Translations under genes and position numbers: made by a program
The notes under the pieces: generated by a model
Seen by the model: only the letters and a program-made list of their open reading frames with translations
What the model was told of the DNA's origin: nothing
Database searches by the model: none
DNA from: Gordonia terrae
GTDB taxonomy: Bacteria; Actinomycetota; Actinomycetes; Mycobacteriales; Mycobacteriaceae
Direction of reading: 5' to 3'
NCBI RefSeq assembly: GCF_001698225.1
Contig: NZ_CP016594.1
Span: 124,001-188,000 of the forward strand
DNA length: 64,000 nt
Shown here: piece after piece, positions 54,435 through 63,607 of the stretch
Layout: each line of letters opens with the position of its first letter
How positions within the stretch are numbered: the stretch's first letter is position 1

Positions 54435-57400
54435 TCAGTCGGCCTCGGGTCCGGCGTCCGGGGTGTCGACGCCGATCCCGGTGTCTGTGTCGCCACCGAG
54501 GCCACCGGTCAGGCCCCCGGTCAATCCGCCGGTGAGGCCCCCGGTCAATCCGCCGGTGAGGCCGGCGGTCGTGTCGGCCACGCCGCCGACGGTCGTGTCG
54601 AGTGCGCCGCCGAGTCCGGCACCGGTGTCGGCCGCGCCACCCAGGTCCAGACCGCTGTCGGCCTCGCCACCTGCTCCGACGCCGCCACCGGCGACCGCGC
54701 CACCGGTCAGTCCGCCGGTCACGCCACCGACGACGTCCGTCGTCGTGTCGAGGGTTCCGCCGACAGTCGTGTCGAGGGTTCCGCCGACCCCGGTTTCGAG
54801 CGAGCCCGCGGTCGCGCCGGCCACGTCTGCCGCACCGCCGGCGGCGCCGGAGATCGCGGTGGTCAGGTCGGCAGTGACATCCGCGGGCAGCTCGGTGTCG
54901 AGCGCGCCACCCAGGCCCAGGTCCCCGCCCAGACCCAGGTCTCCACCCAGGCCGCCGCCGAGGCCGGTGCCGGTGTCGAGACCCAGCGCACCGTCGAGCA
55001 CCGGACCGGCGGTGGCCCCCAGTGCGGCGTCGCCGATTGAATCGAGCCCGCTCGCTCCGCTCCCGGCGCCCATGAGATCGAGCCCGCTCGCTCCGCTCCC
55101 GGCGCCCAGCCCGGCGAGTCCGGTCTCCAGGGTGCCGCCGAGGCCGCCCTGCAGGGTGCTGTCCACTCCGGCCACCAGGTCCGTGCCGGTCTCGGCCACG
55201 GTGCCCAGGCCGGCCAGTGTGCCGGCGCCCAGGTTGCCGGTGAGGCCGTCGACGACCGTGCCGCCGAGCCCCTCGGTGACCAGGATCGGTCCGCCGACGG
55301 TGATGGTGCCCTCGGGGGAGAGAATGAGGCTCGGGTTGATGATCGCCTCGAGTTCGCCGGTCAGCGCCCCGCCGAGACCACCTGTCGCCTCCAGGGTGGA
55401 GTCGAGGGTGGCAACGAGGCCGTCGGTGGCCGACAGGTCCACGTCGAGCGCGGTGCTGAGTACGGTGCTGAGGGCCGCGGGGAGTTCGGCTCCGCCTGCC
55501 AGCTGGCCGGCCAGCGAACCGCCGAGCTCTCCACTCAGCGCGGTCCCGAGGACAGCGCCGAGGGACGCGCCCAGGTCGGCGCCGACATCGCCGCCGGCAG
55601 CCAGCACGGTCTCGAGGGTTCCGCCGAGGTCGGCCGCGGTCTCGGTCACCAGGCCGAGTCCTGCGCCGGCGTCGAGTGCGGCGTCCAGCGCGCCGCCGAG
55701 CTGGGCGATCAGTGCGCCGTCGACGCCGAGTGCGCCGCCGAGGTCCGCAGCGAGCAGTTCGCCGAGGTTCAGTCCGGCACCGGCCGCGGCGTCGAGGATG
55801 CCCTCGATGCCGGTGGTCGCGCCCAGCACGCCGCCCAGGGTGGCGCCGAGTCCGGCTGCGAGGTCACCGCCTCCGCCGACGATCGCACCCAGTTGCGCGG
55901 CGAGATCGGTGGCCAGGCCGCCCTCGAGCAGACCCGTGAGGTCGGCACCGAGGACGCCGCCCAGTTCGAGTGCGCCACCCAGCGCGGCTCCCAGATCGGC
56001 GCCCGCGGCGGCACCCAGGACGCCGGTGAGCACGGTGCTCAGTGCGGTGTCGAGGCCGGCGCCGGCCGACAGCAGTCCGTTGAGCGCGGCGCCGAGTTCG
56101 GTGCCGAGCCCGCCCACGACCCCGAGCCCGCCGCCGAGGGCGCCTTCGACGGCGCCACCGAGACCGGCGCCGAGTCCGGCACCGAGGCCCAGACCCGCGT
56201 CGAGTGCCCCGCCGACCCCGGCTTCGAGTGCGCCACCGAGACCGAGTCCGGCGTCGAGTGCGCCACCGAGTCCGGCGGTGAGGTCGGCCGCGAGACCACC
56301 TTCGAGTGCCGCGGCGAGCGTGCCGCCCAAGGCCGCGCCGAGACCGGCTGCGGCCTCACCGCCGACCTCGAGGCCGGCGGACAGGGCTCCGGCCAGAGTG
56401 GTACCGAGATCGCCACCTGCCTCGAGCAGGGCCTCGACGTCGACGATCCCGCCGGCTTCGAGGACGGATTCGAGTGCCGCGGCGAGTCCGGCCTGAGCGC
56501 CGCCGCCGACACCGAGTGCGGCGGTCAGGGCGCCGCCGAGGACGGCGTTCGCACCGGCTGCGCCGGTCAGGACGAGGCCACCGGTCGCGGCTGCCGTCGA
56601 GGTCAGGGCCACGCCCAGTGCGGTGCCGAGCGACGCGGCGGCCGTACCGCCCGCGGCCAGGGTGGAGCTGAGGGCGCCGCTGAGGGTGGCGCCCAGTTCG
56701 CCGGACAGATCGGCGATGGCCTGCGCGTCGAGCAGACCCGACAGCGTCGCGGAGAGGTCGCCGGCGACGTCGAGAGTGGAGGTGAGTGCGGCGGTCAGAT
56801 CGCCGGACAGTTCGGCGCCCAGGCCGAGGGCGCCGGTGAGGACCGCCGAGATGGCACCGCCCGCACCGAGACCGGCGTCGAGTGCGGCCGCGAGGTCGGC
56901 GCCGAGCGCGCCGCCCGCACCGATCGTCGCACCGAGGAGACCACCCAGGGTCGCACCGAAGGAACCGGCGAGCTCGCCGCCCGCACCGAGTGCGGCGGAC
57001 AGCTGCGCGGCGAGACCGCCACCGAGGCCGAGTCCGAGGTCGGCGCCGGCGGCGAGGAGTGCATCGAGCGAAGCCCCGAGTTGAGCGACCAGCGCGCCTT
57101 CGGCACCGATCGCGCCGGCCAGCGACCCGGCGATGACCGGCCCGATGCCTGCGGCGATCTCGATCCCACCGTCGACGACGGTGTCGAGCGCTGCACCCAG
57201 TGCCGCACCGAACTGCGCTGCGACCGCGCCGCCGGCACCCACACCGGCGGACAGCGCCGCGCCGAGTGCAACGGCCAGCTGTCCGGCCAGGTCGAGGTCA
57301 CCGAAGGCGATGCCGCCGAGATCGAGATCGGCCAGCGACAGACCGGAGAGGTCGATGTCACCCAGCCCGATGCCGCCGAGGAGACCACCGAAGTCGATGT

Positions 57401-57839
57401 CGCCCAGATCGATTCCACCCAGATCGATTCCACCGAGGTCGAGTCCGCCCACGCCGAAGCCGCCCAGATCGATTCCACCGATTCCGCCGAAGTTCACGTC
57501 GCCCAGGGCGACGTTCCCGCCGCCGAGGTTGATGTCGCCGAGGTTCAGACCGCCCAGGCCGACGCCACCGCCGCCGACCACACCCCCGCCGACTGCGCCG
57601 CCCACGGCCCCACCGACGGCGCCACCGCCGGCGCCGATGATCGCGCCGAGTCCGCCGCCGGCCCCGGCGGCCAGGCCGGCATCCGCCACCAGCGGTGCTG
57701 CCGCGGAGACATCGGCCGGGGTGACGCCGGTGAGACCGGCGCGGTCGATCGCGGCCTGGGGGTTGCCGCAGTAGGCGTTGAAGGATTCCTCGTCGCGAAG
57801 CAGACCGAGGATGAAGTCGAGTACCGCGTTGCTCGGCAT
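54435..57839 (-). CDS. iniB: Giant IniB-like Gly/Ala-repeat protein
   Basis: 1134 residues from the ATG at 57839 (AAGGA upstream). The first 45 residues, SNAVLDFILGLLRDEESFNA, YCGNPQAAIDRAGLTGVTPA, match the IniB N-terminal domain. Next comes a pentapeptide-like stretch (residues about 85-180: repeated LGGIDLGDIDFGG-type units), then some 800 residues of Gly/Ala/Leu-rich helical-looking units of about 20-30 residues (ALGAALSAGVGAGG-type), a tandem GSGASGLD pair, and a final Gly/Thr/Asp-rich segment with repeated LTGGLTGG. Mycobacterial IniB is about 480 residues. Probably envelope associated. Confidence 0.8.
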   Translation of the reverse strand: MPSNAVLDFILGLLRDEESFNAYCGNPQAAIDRAGLTGVTPADVSAAAPLVADAGLAAGAGGGLGAIIGAGGGAVGGAVGGAVGGGVVGGGGVGLGGLNLGDINLGGGNVALGDVNFGGIGGIDLGGFGVGGLDLGGIDLGGIDLGDIDFGGLLGGIGLGDIDLSGLSLADLDLGGIAFGDLDLAGQLAVALGAALSAGVGAGGAVAAQFGAALGAALDTVVDGGIEIAAGIGPVIAGSLAGAIGAEGALVAQLGASLDALLAAGADLGLGLGGGLAAQLSAALGAGGELAGSFGATLGGLLGATIGAGGALGADLAAALDAGLGAGGAISAVLTGALGLGAELSGDLTAALTSTLDVAGDLSATLSGLLDAQAIADLSGELGATLSGALSSTLAAGGTAAASLGTALGVALTSTAAATGGLVLTGAAGANAVLGGALTAALGVGGGAQAGLAAALESVLEAGGIVDVEALLEAGGDLGTTLAGALSAGLEVGGEAAAGLGAALGGTLAAALEGGLAADLTAGLGGALDAGLGLGGALEAGVGGALDAGLGLGAGLGAGLGGAVEGALGGGLGVVGGLGTELGAALNGLLSAGAGLDTALSTVLTGVLGAAAGADLGAALGGALELGGVLGADLTGLLEGGLATDLAAQLGAIVGGGGDLAAGLGATLGGVLGATTGIEGILDAAAGAGLNLGELLAADLGGALGVDGALIAQLGGALDAALDAGAGLGLVTETAADLGGTLETVLAAGGDVGADLGASLGAVLGTALSGELGGSLAGQLAGGAELPAALSTVLSTALDVDLSATDGLVATLDSTLEATGGLGGALTGELEAIINPSLILSPEGTITVGGPILVTEGLGGTVVDGLTGNLGAGTLAGLGTVAETGTDLVAGVDSTLQGGLGGTLETGLAGLGAGSGASGLDLMGAGSGASGLDSIGDAALGATAGPVLDGALGLDTGTGLGGGLGGDLGLGGDLGLGGALDTELPADVTADLTTAISGAAGGAADVAGATAGSLETGVGGTLDTTVGGTLDTTTDVVGGVTGGLTGGAVAGGGVGAGGEADSGLDLGGAADTGAGLGGALDTTVGGVADTTAGLTGGLTGGLTGGLTGGLTGGLGGDTDTGIGVDTPDAGPEAD

Positions 57840-58184
57840 GGCGTCGTTCCTTGCGTCGGGGAGATCGGAGTTCGATCCCGTGTCGAGTTCGACCGTATGG
57901 ACTCCGGCGCCGGACGACATCGGGGTAAATCCCCAGTCCTGTCGAGGAGGGGGGTGGGCCGGCGCCCCCGGGGATTCGGCCGGGGGCCGGCTCGTCGCAT
58001 CCCACGTATAGGGGTGTCGGGACTTTCCCCCTAATCTCCGCCGAAGGGCTAACACCTGGGCATCAGTGCGCGACACACTGGGTGACGTGCACCGCCGGGG
58101 CCGGGGCACGTGACATCGACGGTGTGCTCGAGATGAGGGACCGTCACCGACCACCGTCTGCAGGTGCGAACAGGAGTGACCGTC
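57840..58184. promoter_or_regulatory. Divergent promoter region between iniB-like and Hsp70-like genes
   Basis: 345 bases with no gene. Contains GGGG-TAAAT-CCCC (57922-57934) and another GGGG...CCCCC pair near 58013-58035, either of which could be regulator sites for the IniR-like protein. The -10 and -35 elements cannot be assigned with confidence. Confidence 0.4.
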
Positions 58185-59936
58185 ATGGCCATCGGGATCG
58201 GTGTGAAGATCGGGACCGCGAACAGCGTCGCGGTAGCTGCCTCGGAACATTCCTGGGAGGGTGCGGTCTCGGTCGAGACCTCCGCTCTGGTGGATGCCGA
58301 CGACTTCGTCGCCCGGGTCGGCGACCCGGTACCGATGCTCGACGACCACGGGCACACGATCGCGGCCGCCGAGATCTACGCGGACGCGGTCACAGCGCTG
58401 CTCGCCCGGCTCAACCTCGGGACGGACTCGTCACGGTTCGACGACGCGCACCTGAGTGTCGTGTTTCCCGACAACTGGACCGATCAGGCCGTCGACGAGG
58501 CCAGGACAGCGCTCGCGGCCCACCCCGACGCGGTGCCGGCGGAGTCGACGACCTGGGTTCCCGAATCGCGCGCCACCTTGGCCGCGGCCGAGCATGCCGA
58601 GGGCGCCTTCGGCGACGGCACCGTCGTCGTCTGTGATCTCGGCGCGACCGGCGTCACCGTCTCCGTCCTGACCACCGGCTCCGACGCGGCTCCGGTGGGC
58701 CGCCCGGTGCGGCTGGAGACGGTGAGCGGCAACGAGTTCGACCGCCTGGTGCTGGCGCACACGCTCCGGGTCACCGGTGCCGACGCCGAGGTCGACTCGG
58801 GCCTTGCCGACCCGCAGCGCAGCGGCGCGATCCTCGACGACGTGAACCGGCTGCGTGGCGACTGTCGACGGGCCAAGGAGTGTCTGTCGGTCGACACCGA
58901 CACCGTCGTCGACGTGCGGGTCGGAGACGTCCGCACCGAGGCGCGGCTGGTCCGGGACGACATCGAGGATCTGCTCCGCGCCCCGATTCTGGAATCGGTT
59001 GCGCTGGTTCGTGAAGCGCTCACGGCCTCGGCGGTCGGCCTCGACTCCTCCGAGGCGGCCGCGACAGGGTTGAATCCGGCCGGTGCGACCGCGGTGCTCC
59101 TCGGTGGTGGCGGTGCCGCGATCCCGCTCGTCACCGAGATGCTGTCCTCGACCCTGCGCCTGCCGGTCGTCGGCGACCCGGACCCGGCGTCCGCCTCGGC
59201 GGCCGGTGGCGCACTGATGGCCGGCGCCGCACTCGCCGCGCACCGGTCGGCGATCGCGCCCGCCGCCTCCACCACTGCCGTCGTCTCGGCCTTGCCCGAC
59301 GAGCGCCCGCTCCGCGAGATCGTCCCGGCGCCGAGCACTCCGGTGACCGAACCCGCTCCGCGGCTGTCGCGGCGCAAGCGCGGCACGCTGATCACGCTCG
59401 GCGCCGCCGCCCTGGCGCTCGTGACGGCAACCGGACTCTCCGTCGGCACCGGACTCGTCGGCTCGGTCGGGGAGTCCACGCCCCCACCCGCGGGAGCGGC
59501 CACGACGACGGCGACCTCGTCCCAGAATCCCGCGGGCGGTCCGGGTACCACGGTGGCGGGTGCGCGTCCGGGAACCTCGGCCGCGCCGGTGACCGGTGCG
59601 GGCACCCGGGCTCCCGGCACCGGAACCGGCACACCCGGACGCGCCGCGACCAACACACCGACGGGTGGAGCGCCCGCCCCCGGAACCACCCCTGGCCGGA
59701 CGGCACCCGCACCCGCGCCGGCACCGGCTCCGGCGGCGCCGTCGGTCCCGTCGGCACCCGGCACCCCGTCGGTGCCCAGCCAGCCAGAACCGGAAGTCCC
59801 CGATCCGGGCACCGGTGGCGGCTCCGGCGGTGGCGGAGTCACCCCGGGCGGGGTCCTGGAAGCGCCCGGTCGGGTCCTCGACGGCACCGGCCAGATCGTC
59901 TGCGGCGTCACCGGCGTCATCGGCGTCGACTGCTGA
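58185..59936 (+). CDS. Hsp70-like (actin-fold) membrane-anchored protein
   Basis: 583 residues from the ATG at 58185 (AGGAG upstream). N-terminal 360 residues follow the Hsp70/actin ATPase fold: GIGVKIGTANSVAVA (phosphate 1), VVVCDLGATGVTVSVL (phosphate 2) and AVLLGGGGAAIPLVTEML (adenosine). There is no substrate-binding domain; instead a cytoplasmic basic stretch (LSRRKRG), one membrane segment (TLITLGAAALALVTATGLSVG) and a 150-residue Pro/Thr/Ala/Gly external tail ending with two Cys (ICGVTGVIGVDC). Divergent from the iniB-like gene and followed by the regulator, so part of the ini locus. Confidence 0.8.
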   Translation: MAIGIGVKIGTANSVAVAASEHSWEGAVSVETSALVDADDFVARVGDPVPMLDDHGHTIAAAEIYADAVTALLARLNLGTDSSRFDDAHLSVVFPDNWTDQAVDEARTALAAHPDAVPAESTTWVPESRATLAAAEHAEGAFGDGTVVVCDLGATGVTVSVLTTGSDAAPVGRPVRLETVSGNEFDRLVLAHTLRVTGADAEVDSGLADPQRSGAILDDVNRLRGDCRRAKECLSVDTDTVVDVRVGDVRTEARLVRDDIEDLLRAPILESVALVREALTASAVGLDSSEAAATGLNPAGATAVLLGGGGAAIPLVTEMLSSTLRLPVVGDPDPASASAAGGALMAGAALAAHRSAIAPAASTTAVVSALPDERPLREIVPAPSTPVTEPAPRLSRRKRGTLITLGAAALALVTATGLSVGTGLVGSVGESTPPPAGAATTTATSSQNPAGGPGTTVAGARPGTSAAPVTGAGTRAPGTGTGTPGRAATNTPTGGAPAPGTTPGRTAPAPAPAPAPAAPSVPSAPGTPSVPSQPEPEVPDPGTGGGSGGGGVTPGGVLEAPGRVLDGTGQIVCGVTGVIGVDC

Positions 59937-59970
59937 GCCCGGTGACTCCCGGCCACCCCTGGTCTGTGCG

Positions 59971-62472
59971 ATGACGCCGACGACACCGGTCTCGATGATC
60001 GGCGACCTGTCACCCGCTGCGTCGCGTATCTCGTCGTGGATCTCGGGCGTCGTCGACCGCGCGCACGGCGGCCATCCGCTGTGCGCCGTGGTCGTCGGAA
60101 CCCCCGGAAGTGGACGGTCGACGCTGCTGGGCGGCGTCCGGGAACAACTGCGACAGCGGGGTGTCCCGGTGAGTGTCGGGCTGCCCACGGGCAGCGAGAC
60201 CGGCCCGGTGTTCGTCCTCGCCGACGACATGCACTTGTGGCCCGGGCCCGTGATCGAGACCGCCCTGGGGATGCTCGACGCCGGGACGATCGGGTTGATC
60301 GCCACGACCGAACCGAGGGAACTGGACCCGAGCGTCCGCGTGCTCCGGGACCGCTCCCGGCCATACGGTGCCGTCCTCGAACTCGAGGCTCTGGGCACCG
60401 CAGACGTCCTGACCCGCGCGACGCGCACGGGTCTGACGCTCGACCCGACCACGGCATCGCAGATCCGCCGACGCTGTGGTGGTGCCCCGGTGCTCGTCGA
60501 CAGCGCACTCGAGGCGATCCGGAATGCCGGACTCGGCGTCGGGAACACCGCCGACGAACCGTCCGCCGACGTGATCGCGATCGTCGAACGGGTGGCCCGC
60601 GACTGGCATCACCGATTGTTGCGCGGGCTCGATCCGCTGACGCTCGCCGTGCTCGCCCTCGCCTCGGTCCGGGCGCCCCTCGACCCCGACAGCCTGGCCG
60701 ACGCGGCCGGAGTCGACCGGGCTGCCGCGGCCGGGGCTCTCGACCGGGCACGGGGCTGCGGCCTGTTGCGCGGCTCGGACGTCTTCGTGTCGGCCGCCGC
60801 CGGGCCGTTGCGAGATGTGCTGGGGGATCGACGGATCGGCGAGCTCCGCCACAGATCCGTCGTCGCCGCACTGCGCGCGGCCGAACTCACCCCGGACACC
60901 GCGCTGCTGGCCGCCGAGGCCGGTGTCGACGACCCACGCATCGTCGACGCGTTGCTGGCCGGCGCCACCGACGCCACCGGGGCGCGGGCGGCGGTGCTCC
61001 TCCGGGCCGCCGACCGGGTGGCGCCGGGACGCGATGACGTCCGGTTGCTGATGGCGCAACGAGCACTGGCGTCCGGTGACCTCGATGGCGCGGGCGACGC
61101 GGCCGATCAGCGGTTGGAGACGGCCGGTCCGGCCGACCCCGGGGTCGCGGAGTGGGTGGAGCTCGCCGCCACCGTCGCCGCGCATCGCGGACTGGCGTCG
61201 CATGCCGCCGACCTCCACCGGTGGGTCGGCTCGAGTTCGTCCGGGGTGCAATCGCTCCCGGCCGCGGTGGCCCTGCTCGCCGTCGGTGATCGCGCGGCGG
61301 TCACCGCCATCGCCGCGGCGGATCGAGGCCGCGCGCCGGTCGCAAGCAGGGCCGCACGGTCGCTGGTGACCCGTGGGCTGCTGGCCACCCTCGGCGATGC
61401 GGACGACGCGCCCACCGGCGACGACGCGGTCGACGCCGTGATCCGGGGGCTCTCGGCCGGGGGTGCGGGGTCCCGGGGTCCGTATGCGGGCCGGATTCTG
61501 CAGGCGGCCACCGCGGTGGCGCTGAATCACGGTGACATCGTCGGGGCACAGACGATCAGGTCGGTGGCCCCCGAGTCCGGGCGCGCTCTGATCGACGCCG
61601 AGATCGCCTTGGCCGTCGGCGATCTCGAGATGACGGCGCGCCTGATCCCGTCGGATGATCCGGTTCCTGTGCCCGAACGTCTTCGATGGCAGGCGATTCG
61701 ACTCGGACTCGCCCGACGCCGAGGCGACGCTGCTGCACTGACCGCGGCGTGGCAGCACGGGGTGTCGCTGCTCGCCGGCACCGAGGTGGACCTCTTTCTG
61801 CTGCGGGCGTTCGGCGAGTTCTGGATCGCCGCAGCGAGTGTGGGCCAGTTGTCGGCGGTCGATCGACACGTGGACACCGCCGACCGGTTGCTCGCCCGTC
61901 TGGAGGATCCCCCGGCATGGACACAGTTCTGGGACTTCGCCGGCGTGCAGGCAGCGGCCACCGCGCATGACGACACCGCCATGGCGCACCGGTTGGCTCG
62001 TCTCGACCTCGCAGCGGCGGAGAACCGGACGGCCCGCTCGCTCGCCGTCGCCGCCCGCGTCTGGGTGTCGCTGACACCCGATGACTCCGAGGCTGTCGCC
62101 GCCACCGCGGTTGAGGTCGCGGCGGCGGTCGACGCGTTGCGGAGTGTCGGATTGCACTGGGAGGCAGATCGGTTGGCAGGGATGGCCGCGCTGCGCGCCG
62201 ATGATCCATCGGCCGCGGCCGGCCTCCTGGACACCGCCCGCTCGGCCGATGAGGAACGGCGTCGCACCCCGCCGATCGGTGGACCGCTCACCGAACGCGA
62301 GGCAGAGGTCGCCCACGAACTACTCCAGGGCTTCACCTACCGGGAGATCGGTGAGCGACTGTACATCTCGGCGAAGACCGTCGAACACCACGTCGCCCGG
62401 ATCCGACGCAGGCTCGACGCCGGATCCCGCTCGGACCTGATGGCTGCCCTTCGTGCGGCCGGGTATCGGTGA
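59971..62472 (+). CDS. IniR-like ATPase-type LuxR regulator
   Basis: 833 residues. N-terminal P-loop NTPase (VVVGTPGSGRSTLL; Walker B region FVLADDMHLW), a long helical TPR-like middle, and a C-terminal LuxR HTH (LTEREAEVAHELLQGFTYRE, IGERLYISAKTVEHHVARIR). This is the LAL-type layout of IniR (Rv0339c), which activates iniBAC in mycobacteria. The gene begins 34 bases after the Hsp70-like gene. Regulation of the iniB-like promoter is inferred from context. Confidence 0.82.
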   Translation: MTPTTPVSMIGDLSPAASRISSWISGVVDRAHGGHPLCAVVVGTPGSGRSTLLGGVREQLRQRGVPVSVGLPTGSETGPVFVLADDMHLWPGPVIETALGMLDAGTIGLIATTEPRELDPSVRVLRDRSRPYGAVLELEALGTADVLTRATRTGLTLDPTTASQIRRRCGGAPVLVDSALEAIRNAGLGVGNTADEPSADVIAIVERVARDWHHRLLRGLDPLTLAVLALASVRAPLDPDSLADAAGVDRAAAAGALDRARGCGLLRGSDVFVSAAAGPLRDVLGDRRIGELRHRSVVAALRAAELTPDTALLAAEAGVDDPRIVDALLAGATDATGARAAVLLRAADRVAPGRDDVRLLMAQRALASGDLDGAGDAADQRLETAGPADPGVAEWVELAATVAAHRGLASHAADLHRWVGSSSSGVQSLPAAVALLAVGDRAAVTAIAAADRGRAPVASRAARSLVTRGLLATLGDADDAPTGDDAVDAVIRGLSAGGAGSRGPYAGRILQAATAVALNHGDIVGAQTIRSVAPESGRALIDAEIALAVGDLEMTARLIPSDDPVPVPERLRWQAIRLGLARRRGDAAALTAAWQHGVSLLAGTEVDLFLLRAFGEFWIAAASVGQLSAVDRHVDTADRLLARLEDPPAWTQFWDFAGVQAAATAHDDTAMAHRLARLDLAAAENRTARSLAVAARVWVSLTPDDSEAVAATAVEVAAAVDALRSVGLHWEADRLAGMAALRADDPSAAAGLLDTARSADEERRRTPPIGGPLTEREAEVAHELLQGFTYREIGERLYISAKTVEHHVARIRRRLDAGSRSDLMAALRAAGYR

Positions 62473-62491
62473 CGACTCTGCCCTCGCGCTG

Positions 62492-62570
62492 AGAACCGCC
62501 CCTGGGGAGGCCGCCGGGGACGATATCTAGGTCGTCGGTCGACTTCCTTGGGGTGGTTTCCGGGTCGTTT
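62492..62570. repeat. Imperfect hairpin, family B copy 2
   Basis: Arms GAGAACCGCCCC and GGGGTGGTTTC with weaker pairing inside and GATATC near the centre. Lies after the IniR-like gene, so probably also its terminator. The remaining bases to 62671 show no gene. Confidence 0.55.
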
Positions 62571-62671
62571 TCGACGACGGCCCGCGCGGAGATGCCACGG
62601 ATCGGAACCCGGCGGTGGTACCAACAGGTCATGGAACACATGCAGTGCCGCGGTGATCGGGGCCCGTTCTG

Positions 62672-63472
62672 ATGCCGGCGGTCCTCGTCGAGCGCGACGG
62701 TGAGATCACGACGCTCACTCTCAATCGCCCGGATGCGCTGAATGCCTTGAACGCCGATCTGGTCGGGGAACTGACAACCGCCCTCGACGCCGTCGACCAG
62801 GACCCCGGATGCCGGATCGTGATCCTGACCGGGGCGGGCCGCGCCTTCTGCGCAGGTCTCGACCTGAACGGTTACGGAGACGATGATTCCGCCGCCGACC
62901 GGCGCGGGGTGATCCCGATGCTCGAGCGCCAGCAGGACATCGCCGGTCTCGCACGCCGGCTACACGGTCTGCGCCAACCGGTCATCGCGGCGGTCAACGG
63001 GCCCGCCGCCGGTGGTGGTCTCGCGTTGGTGTGCGCGAGCGACATCCGCATCGGGTCCACGTCGAGCGTCTACGCGGTCGGGTTCATCCGGGCGGGCTTC
63101 TCCGCCTGCGACATCGGTGTGTCGTGGTTGCTTCCGCGCCTCGTCGGGACGGGCCGGGCCCATGAACTGATGCTGACGGGCCGGAAGTTCACGGCCGTCG
63201 AGGCCGAGCGGTACGGACTACTCGTCGATCTGGCCGAACCGGAGGAACTGCTCGAGCGGGCGCACTCGACGGCTCACGCGATCCTGGCCAATCCGCCGCT
63301 GTCGGTGGAGCTCACCAAGGTCGGGATGTGGGCCGCGGTGGAGTCCGATTCTTTCAGTGCCACCGTGGAGTTCGAGAACCGCCAGCAGATGATCACGGCG
63401 ATGACCGAAGATCGGGGCGAGGCGACCGCCGCATTCCTGGAGAAACGAGCACCGAAGTACCGACGACGATGA
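62672..63472 (+). CDS. Enoyl-CoA hydratase/isomerase-family protein
   Basis: 266-residue crotonase-fold protein: LTLNRPDALNALNADL, VILTGAGRAFCAGLDLNG (first oxyanion Gly), QPVIAAVNGPAAGGGLALVCASDIRI (second), and the active-site region AGFSACDIGVSWLLPRLVG. In classical hydratases two Glu lie at this region; here one position is Asp (CDIGVS), so it may not be a standard hydratase. Ends RAPKYRRR. Role in fatty or aromatic acid breakdown likely. Confidence 0.88.
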   Translation: MPAVLVERDGEITTLTLNRPDALNALNADLVGELTTALDAVDQDPGCRIVILTGAGRAFCAGLDLNGYGDDDSAADRRGVIPMLERQQDIAGLARRLHGLRQPVIAAVNGPAAGGGLALVCASDIRIGSTSSVYAVGFIRAGFSACDIGVSWLLPRLVGTGRAHELMLTGRKFTAVEAERYGLLVDLAEPEELLERAHSTAHAILANPPLSVELTKVGMWAAVESDSFSATVEFENRQQMITAMTEDRGEATAAFLEKRAPKYRRR

Positions 63473-63518
63473 CTTCTCGTACGTCGGGGTATCGGTGAAC
63501 ACGGCGCCGCCCACACGC

Positions 63519-63594
63519 CGAAAACCGCCCCAGAGCGGGCCGACGCCGGCTCTACGTCGTCTGTCCGATTCTCCGGGGTCGTTTTCCGAGCCTG
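63519..63594. repeat. Imperfect hairpin, family B copy 3
   Basis: Arms GCCGAAAACCGCCCC and GGGGTCGTTTTCCGAGC pair with a few mismatches, with partial inner pairing (CCGACGCCGG). Between the convergent enoyl-CoA hydratase and GPP34 genes; a terminator role is likely. Confidence 0.55.
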
Positions 63595-63607
63595 CGACAT
63601 CGCCCCG

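Noticed and set aside
54334..56496. 720-codon Pro/Ser/Ala-rich plus-strand frame
   Set aside because: Antisense shadow of the Gly/Ala repeats of the IniB-like protein.
55893..58034. 713-codon Glu/Gly-rich plus-strand frame
   Set aside because: Also antisense to the IniB-like gene; no start signal or family resemblance.
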